Source of the DNA: Vitis vinifera
Taxonomy: Eukaryota > Streptophyta > Magnoliopsida > Vitales > Vitaceae
Direction of reading: 5' to 3'
Length of the DNA stretch: 64,000 bases
NCBI RefSeq assembly: GCF_030704535.1
Contig: NC_081822.1
Location: 7,482,501 to 7,546,500 of the forward strand
The notes under the pieces were generated by a model that was not told the DNA's origin, did not search any database, and saw only the letters and a list, made by a program, of their open reading frames with translations. Made by a program: the position numbers and the translations under genes. Below are positions 58,034 through 64,000 of this stretch, one piece after another; within the stretch, counting starts at the first letter, position 1, and each line of letters starts with the position of its first letter.

Positions 58034-60120
58034 CAAGGTCTCCGTTTGTGCCACTTACCCAGAAATGGGCTAAAAAGCCTAGAGTTCAGAGTGGGTGGGG
58101 CTAACAGGGTCCGTTCCTCCCAAACAATAATCAAATCCTTATACTTGTTTCTTTTTTTTAAACAAAAAAAAAAATTTATGAAAGAAGACTACGAAGTCAA
58201 GATACGTATAAATTCGATTACGAAAATTTGACTACCAAATGATTTATTATACATTACATATATATTTCTTATCTAGATAATATATTATTCTATCTGCTCC
58301 CCTATAAATATATCGATACTAATAAATATTTATATCATAAGATAACTTTTAAACATCCTCCATTAATAATATGATAGAATTACGAATATTACTCTTTTTA
58401 TAATAATAATCTATAACTATTCCTGAGTTACCCTCAATCTCTAAATTTAAGAACTCATTGTTCTTGGCAGTTAATATGTCATCTGTTAAAGTCATACATT
58501 TCGAAATAATTATTTAAGCATTACCTATATGCTTACTTGCAACCATTTTTTTTAGTGTCATTAGAGTATATAATAACCCATCCTAAAACTCTTTTATTCT
58601 CTATCCTTGAACCATCAAAATTTAATTTGAATATTCCATTAATCGGATGAATCAAATGAATCTATTTTTCAACCATTCAAAAAACATTCCATCATTCAAT
58701 TTGAATATAGGAATCAATCATATAATCTTTAAGATTTTGAAAATTTAAAGTGGTTTTCTCAATTATGAGAAAGGGGTTGGGTTGGATATTTTTTTTTAAA
58801 TATTTAATTTATATGAATTCATACATTCCACAAGATAATATATATATTTTTTTTCATAGGATTCTTGGAAAATTTATAGTTAATTTTAGAATTTTTATAC
58901 ATCGCTTCAAATCGAGATAGGAAGTCACTTTTATAAGAGAGAAGTGTAAAACAACTATACTTAATGTGATCCCAAATTCTTTTAAACAAAACGACAATAT
59001 TTAAAATTATAGTCAATATTTTCAATATGTATTTACAAATATGACATATATTTTGTAATTTCCAGTCTTCTAGCAATCACAAACTTGCAAGTAAGAAGAA
59101 CATCTCTAATAATCAATCATTTTTAGTAAGAGACTTAATTTCCAAATCCAATGCAGAATTTTGGACATGGGATGCACCAAGAGCTTGCTTGTCGCCCAAA
59201 TTACTCACTTAAAGGTAAACTTGTCATTTTTAGATAAACCCCAAAAACTCTTATCCTCGATAGGAGAAGAAATGATTGAAATTATTTTAATATCTGTTAA
59301 AACATTCGACAAAAGGAATGTTAAGATAAAAATAATATTTCATTCCTTAGTATCCCAATATATAAAATCATTCACTTTGACATCCAATGTAAATTATTTT
59401 CATCCATGAAATAAATAAGAAGCAAGATATATGCTCCATAGTCTATCTAGAAACAAACTTTTTTATCATCTCCTATGCATTATTTTAGGTCAGTTCCAAT
59501 ATACTTTTTATGATTACTAACTTCTTTCCGAATAATGGAATCACCACTATTTTTCAAAATTTAGAAAAAATTATTGTTTTTAATATATATATATATATAT
59601 TTATTTATCGTGATTCTAACCCAAATGTTGTCATTATCCATGAAGATTCTCCACCCTAGTTTAGTAACCGAGGTTTTATTAACATCTTCATTCCTTCTCA
59701 TTTTTAGACTTTTAGGTCTACATACTTCATCCGTACTATCAAAGGAAACCTTTAGCTTCATTAGACCTTATATTTGATTAATCAACAAATTCCTATTGCG
59801 TCTTTATTATTTATTTTTGTAAGTATAAAACAATTCATAAGGGACGGAGGTCACGGCAAATTAGCTTTATTAGAACTATTTTAGAAGCTAAAATAGCTTC
59901 CATGACGCCAACTTTTTGTGTGATTTAAGAATCCTCATAGATGGTTGGCACCGAAAGGAAAAGACTAGGGAGCCCCCAGTCCAATGGCGTGGCAGAATTC
60001 AACTGATCTAGACGGATGCACGCGTTTTCCAACTAGTAATCTATAAATAGCTGATACAGCCAATAAAGGCAAGTCAAAAGAGAGAATAAACGAATAGATT
60101 TTTGAGAGAGGGAAGGAGAG
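58034..60120. other. Divergent intergenic region
   Basis: AT-rich, without recognised genes. An (AT)n run lies at 59583-59600. A TATA-like TCTATAAATAG lies at 60039-60049, about 75 bp before the ATG at 60121 and well placed for the SVIP-like gene. Confidence 0.5.
60039..60049 (+). promoter_or_regulatory. TATA box of the SVIP-like gene
   Basis: TCTATAAATAG is close to the plant TATA consensus and would place the start of transcription about 45-50 bp before the ATG at 60121. Confidence 0.6.
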
Positions 60121-60975
60121 ATGGGGTTTTGTGACTGCTTTGGCGGTGGCTTGAGCAAGCAGGAGAGATTGGAGGAAGAGAGGATTGCCTCTGAAGAAGC
60201 TCGTGCTAAAGCGGCCGAAGCCGCCCAGAAAAGGTTTTTCTCTTTTGATCATTCCTTTTAATTTACATATTCTTTTATCAATAGCTCTCGTATCTATCGA
60301 TTTTCATCTTCCTAATTCTCGATTTTGGGAAGCGCAATTTGTGTTGCTTCCCCGGGATTCACGAAGGAGAATGCCCATCAGAATATGACGGGAACATTTG
60401 GTTTTATTCCTATCTATCTTTCTTTAGGAGGAAAATAAAATCACGATCTAGGGAAATTGCAGAAGAAATGGTTGAAAATTGTAACTATTTGGTGCAATAG
60501 AGTGATAAGTACGCGGATTCAAGATTATCCATGTTGCAATTCGGTACTATTTCCTCCAAAATAAACTTGACTGTCAAAAGTGTCACTGTTGAGAGCGTGG
60601 AGTGCGTGTTATCATATTACTCAAGATTTGTACTGAAATGCAATTGCAGGCAAGAGCAATTTGAACAATCTGCCCAAGGAAGAGCTGCACGGGCACAGCA
60701 AGCAGCCATGGCCAAACAATCTGCTAGCTCTAACAAAGGAGAGCCAGTTCTCAAGGTATGATGGGAATATTTCTTTCATGTTATGCTAGATACGTTGTTA
60801 TCATAATTTTCATATAATAGTTTCAATTTTTTCACTAATCCCATTTTTTTGGAGCCCTGGTCCCTTGTAATCCTTATATGATTTTTGGACCATGCCCAAA
60901 TTGGTAAGGAATAGATACACATCAGTTTAGCCCTTTTTATGGTTGGTGCTGTGGATGCAGTGGCAGATGGGATGA
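60121..60975 (+). CDS. Small SVIP-like protein (77 aa)
   Basis: Exons 60121-60233, 60650-60755 and 60961-60975 give 77 aa. The N-terminus MGFCDCFGGG has Gly2 with nearby Cys4 and Cys6, the pattern for N-myristoylation plus palmitoylation and hence membrane attachment. A highly charged Ala-rich helix follows (ERLEEERIASEEARAKAAEA, then AQKRQEQFEQSAQGRAARAQ), then KQSASSNKGEPVLK; the last exon encodes only WQMG and the stop. The lipidated start plus an Arg/Ala helix resembles the animal small VCP/p97-interacting protein (SVIP), which inhibits ER-associated degradation; plant homologues of this length are conserved. The p97 (CDC48) link is inference. Confidence 0.8.
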
Positions 60976-61609
60976 GCGTTTCAGCCTTTGGCCGTTCAAT
61001 TTCAACTGTTTATTGTAAGTCACTGAATTTCAAACTAGTAATGCTCTTATTTTCATTTGTTCAATTTAGGTCATGATATCATTAATTGTCTATTTTTCTG
61101 CAGATTATGCTTTAGTAAATTGTTTATGGTAACTAATAAGTTAGAGAAATAATATAAGATCACGCTTCATCCAATTTAATGTTCATGGCAATTATTTATT
61201 TTTGTATATGCCTCATAACTTCATGATCTGGTCATCCTTTTGATTATTTCCATGGATCGCCCTCCAAAATTTGAATTTTAGTATATTACAAAGACAGGAA
61301 TTGCCCTGATCTTCCATCAACCTTGGCAGTTCCTCATTATTATTAACTTATAATGTCTTTTCCTAGAAAAAGAACTCAGATATCTGGTATTCTATGCTCC
61401 TCAATTTCAGGGCCAAAATTATTGTCTGTAATTTCTAGCATACCTTCTTGATATGTTGTTTCATCTATAATGGGCACTTGTTCTTTATTGACTTTGTAAA
61501 GAGTTGGTAAAAATTAAACTAGATCAATCATATTGTCAATTGATCCACAAGAACAACTCAACAAAGCCTAAGTCAACTAAAATTTAATACAGACATGGTT
61601 TTGTTTTGT
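60976..61609. other. 3' flank of the SVIP-like gene
   Basis: AT-rich; no gene or transposon end recognised. Confidence 0.5.
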
Positions 61610-63170
61610 TGAGATTGTAAGAGAAATTGTAGGAAAGATTGTAGGAATGTTTTCCTCTGTATGCCATTGTAATCCAAAGATTTATTTTCTTTTTTCATAT
61701 TGTTACTGACTTATAAATATTCTTGTAACCTCTTTCACAGAATACGGCCATATGATATGAATTCTCTTTTCCTTCAACACAGTATCAATGCATGGTTGCG
61801 CTAGAGCTGCCACTTTTCTTCCCTGATTGTGCCAGCATCTTCTTCCCCTCACTCAGCCCTCATATTTAAGTTGTTATCCCTCCTTGATACTTAGCTGTCT
61901 GCCTACATCTCAAAGCCACGACCTAAAACACTTTCACTTTTTTTTTTTTTTTCTGCCTTTTGGATGTCTAATCTTGCGTCTTGTTCTCTTGCTCAAATCT
62001 TGAAACTCGATTTCTTTCTTGGACATCATAGGTGACAAGATGCTAAACAAATACTCCCTCTACTATGAATCTATGACAAATGCTAAATTAAATGGACCTA
62101 ACTGTATGCATGGTTTTGGGCAGTGGAGTCTTATTGAAAGTGTGTTGTAGGATTTCTCATATCCAAGCAAATGCAAAGTTATTAATGTTAGGGAAAAAAC
62201 AGATGCACAGTGATGACTTGGGTTTGGGATAACATAGGATGAGATGCATTTAATGGTTTGACTCAATTCTACTTAATAGATTCAGAATGCATTGGCTGAG
62301 ATGTATTTTTTCAGTTTTTGCTTAAAAATTATCTATCATATCTAAGAGCTATATCAAAATCTCTCTTGCTAACCAGTCAATAGATTAGTTCAATAATATT
62401 ACTCAAACCTAAATGGCATGTAGGAAGGATTGAATATCTATCTGCCATTGACTTTTGATTTAGAGATTTAGAAGTGCTAGCAGAAGAATTTCACAGGACC
62501 AAATTCATTTGTGGCCTTCTTATCAAAGATTTAATAATCGCAAACAATGTGAACATTCTACTCTAGAAGCAGTAGAGTGCCCGTTGTCACCTCCACCAGT
62601 CTTCTTGGGGTCTTCAAATCTTGCTTTTGATCCCCTTATTGTTGTCTGTAAATGTCACTGCACTTGTACTAAACATCCTATACCAATTTTTTCTCCTATG
62701 ATTGTTTCTCTTTCAAATCATTCTCTACCTCCCTATCTTCTATTACTCTTCCTAAGTCTCACACAAAACTCTTTCTCATCCTAACTAGGGGAAAGAAATG
62801 GAAGAGGAAATGAACGCTTTACTTTGGAATTATAGATGGGATCTTCTTGTTGGTTATTGTTGATTCTTTGCCATAAAATGCAACCCTAATTGTATTGTTG
62901 ATAGATTGAAGACTCGTTTGGTGGTCAAAGGATTCATCTAGACCTACAACCTTTATCACACTAATTATGCTATCTGTGGCATCAAATCTAAACTGACCCC
63001 TTTGTCAACTTGATGTCAAGAATACCTTCCTAAGTGTGTGGTTCATGGTTCAACCATTCAGATTTTAGTCCAAAGAGGAGTTTGTTTGTTGACCATACTA
63101 GTGTATTTATAGACTCAAACAATCTCTCTGTGCATAGTTTGAAATTTTAATGAAGTAGTGTATCTCATGG
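61610..63170 (+). mobile_element. Decayed Ty1/Copia-type retrotransposon fossil
   Basis: Broken remains on the plus strand. About 61610-61780 looks like an LTR: it begins near TGTTTTGTTGAGATTG, has a TATAAATATTCTTGTAACC-type segment and ends near TTCAACA. The following CAGTATCAATGCATGG resembles the TGGTATCAGAGC primer-binding site of plant Copia elements. About 62460-63120 shows scattered Copia reverse-transcriptase-like words in order. There are many breaks and no intact frame. No second LTR was seen; the right side is cut by, or adjacent to, a hAT-like element at 63177. Old insertion. Confidence 0.6.
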
Positions 63171-63176
63171 CATGGC

Positions 63177-63982
63177 CAATGTTTTCAAAACCAGACCGGT
63201 TATTAAATCGAAAAAGTTACTTGTTCACCATTCATTGGTTAGACCGGTGGTTGAACTGCGATCAAACCGATGACGTCATAAATATATAATTTTTATTTTA
63301 TTAAAATTAAAATCATTATAAAAACTTAAAATCAATAATATTTATTTTTCATATTTGATATTCTCAAATTAAATAATAGATAAACATAAATATGAACATA
63401 TATATTGAAATGAAAGAAAAATTATATTATTTAATTTTATTTACATGTTAAATATCATATTATTTTATAATTTTAAAAGATATTAGGATATTTTACTTAT
63501 ATTATTTTCAAATTTATTATTACATAAATAAATATGATAAACTTAGCTAATAATGTAATTGTTAAGAAAACCAGCACCTGGTCTAGTGGTTGCATCATCA
63601 CTTCTCTGAACTTTTGGTCAATGATTCAAGCCTGCACATCATAGATTTATGATATTTTTGGGATGCCACATTGGAAACCCTTTAAATTTAAAGTTCAGCT
63701 TCTTTACTACTGTGTTGCAATGGGTCATTAAAGACCACATTGAAGCCCAACCACCCTTTTGCCAAAATCCAAAAATTAGAAGAGGCCCATATTGAAGCCC
63801 AAAAGAAATTGACTGAGGAAACTGGAACTGGCTGAATGGTTCATTGGTTTGGCTGTTGAACTGCCGGTTAGTCCAGCTCAACCCCGGCTCAGGGGGTTCC
63901 TTGGCTCAATGTGTAAACCAAACCAAGCTAGTCTCTGGTCCACAGTTTGACGGGTTGGACCAGTCTGGTTTTTAAAACATTG
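63177..63982. mobile_element. hAT-like non-autonomous transposon
   Basis: 806-bp element. The left end CAATGTTTTCAAAACCAGAC and the right end GTCTGGTTTTTAAAACATTG are inverted repeats. An 8-bp target duplication with one mismatch flanks it: GGCATGGC (63169-63176) and GGCATGAC (63983-63990). Subterminal words such as ACCGGT and GGTTCA are repeated near both ends. No transposase-like frame. Confidence 0.85.
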
Positions 63983-64000
63983 GGCATGACAGAAGTTAAG

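Overview
The window is nuclear DNA of a eudicot plant. The evidence is intron-rich genes with AT-rich introns, an AT-rich intergenic background, Copia, hAT, Mutator and Harbinger remains, a nuclear tRNA-Pro, and plant-only families (CYSTM, WLIM1, TURAN, EXO70). The style suggests a woody dicot such as grapevine (Vitis), but that is an impression, not something the sequence proves. All splice models were built by eye from reading frame, splice signals and remembered family sequence.

Layout. 1-10632 (-): TURAN/ALG1-type glycosyltransferase, 15 exons visible, C-terminal end off the left edge. Its 5.6-kb third intron holds a decayed Copia element with a hAT-like transposon inside it. 11977-19415 (+): three tandem genes for small cysteine-rich tail (CYSTM) proteins of 83, 142 and 71 aa with the same three-exon structure. 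19637-23060: four tandem copies of an ~850-bp unit with C-tracts of different length. 25404-26489 (+): single-exon nuclear-type protein (DUF7950-like) behind an ACGT-rich upstream region. 29742-32157 (+): two-exon EXO70, followed 10 bp after the stop by a Harbinger-type element. 34341-36685 (+): two-exon F-box protein. 38174-39660 (-): WLIM1-type two-LIM protein. 41487-41558 (+): tRNA-Pro(UGG). 41710-47158 (+): ten-exon GPN-loop GTPase 2 (QQT1 type) whose last intron looks like a U12 AT-AC intron. 48946-49963: non-autonomous Mutator-like element. 52414-53166 (+): ZCF37-like single-span membrane protein. 54621-57944 (-): AKAP17A/RRM-like protein. 60121-60975 (+): 77-aa SVIP-like protein. 61610-63170: decayed Copia remains, followed by a hAT-like element at 63177-63982.

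How the genes relate. This is an ordinary euchromatic gene neighbourhood with no operon logic. Most genes are single-copy housekeeping types: N-glycan assembly, exocytosis, ubiquitin ligase adaptor, actin bundling, RNA polymerase II assembly and splicing. The two local expansions are the CYSTM trio and the 850-bp array beside it. Several transposons still show clean target-site duplications, so their ends can be placed closely. I found no convincing new multi-gene system. The strongest unusual signals are the AT-AC intron, the tandem array with graded C-tracts, and the shared odd 5' splice site of the CYSTM genes.
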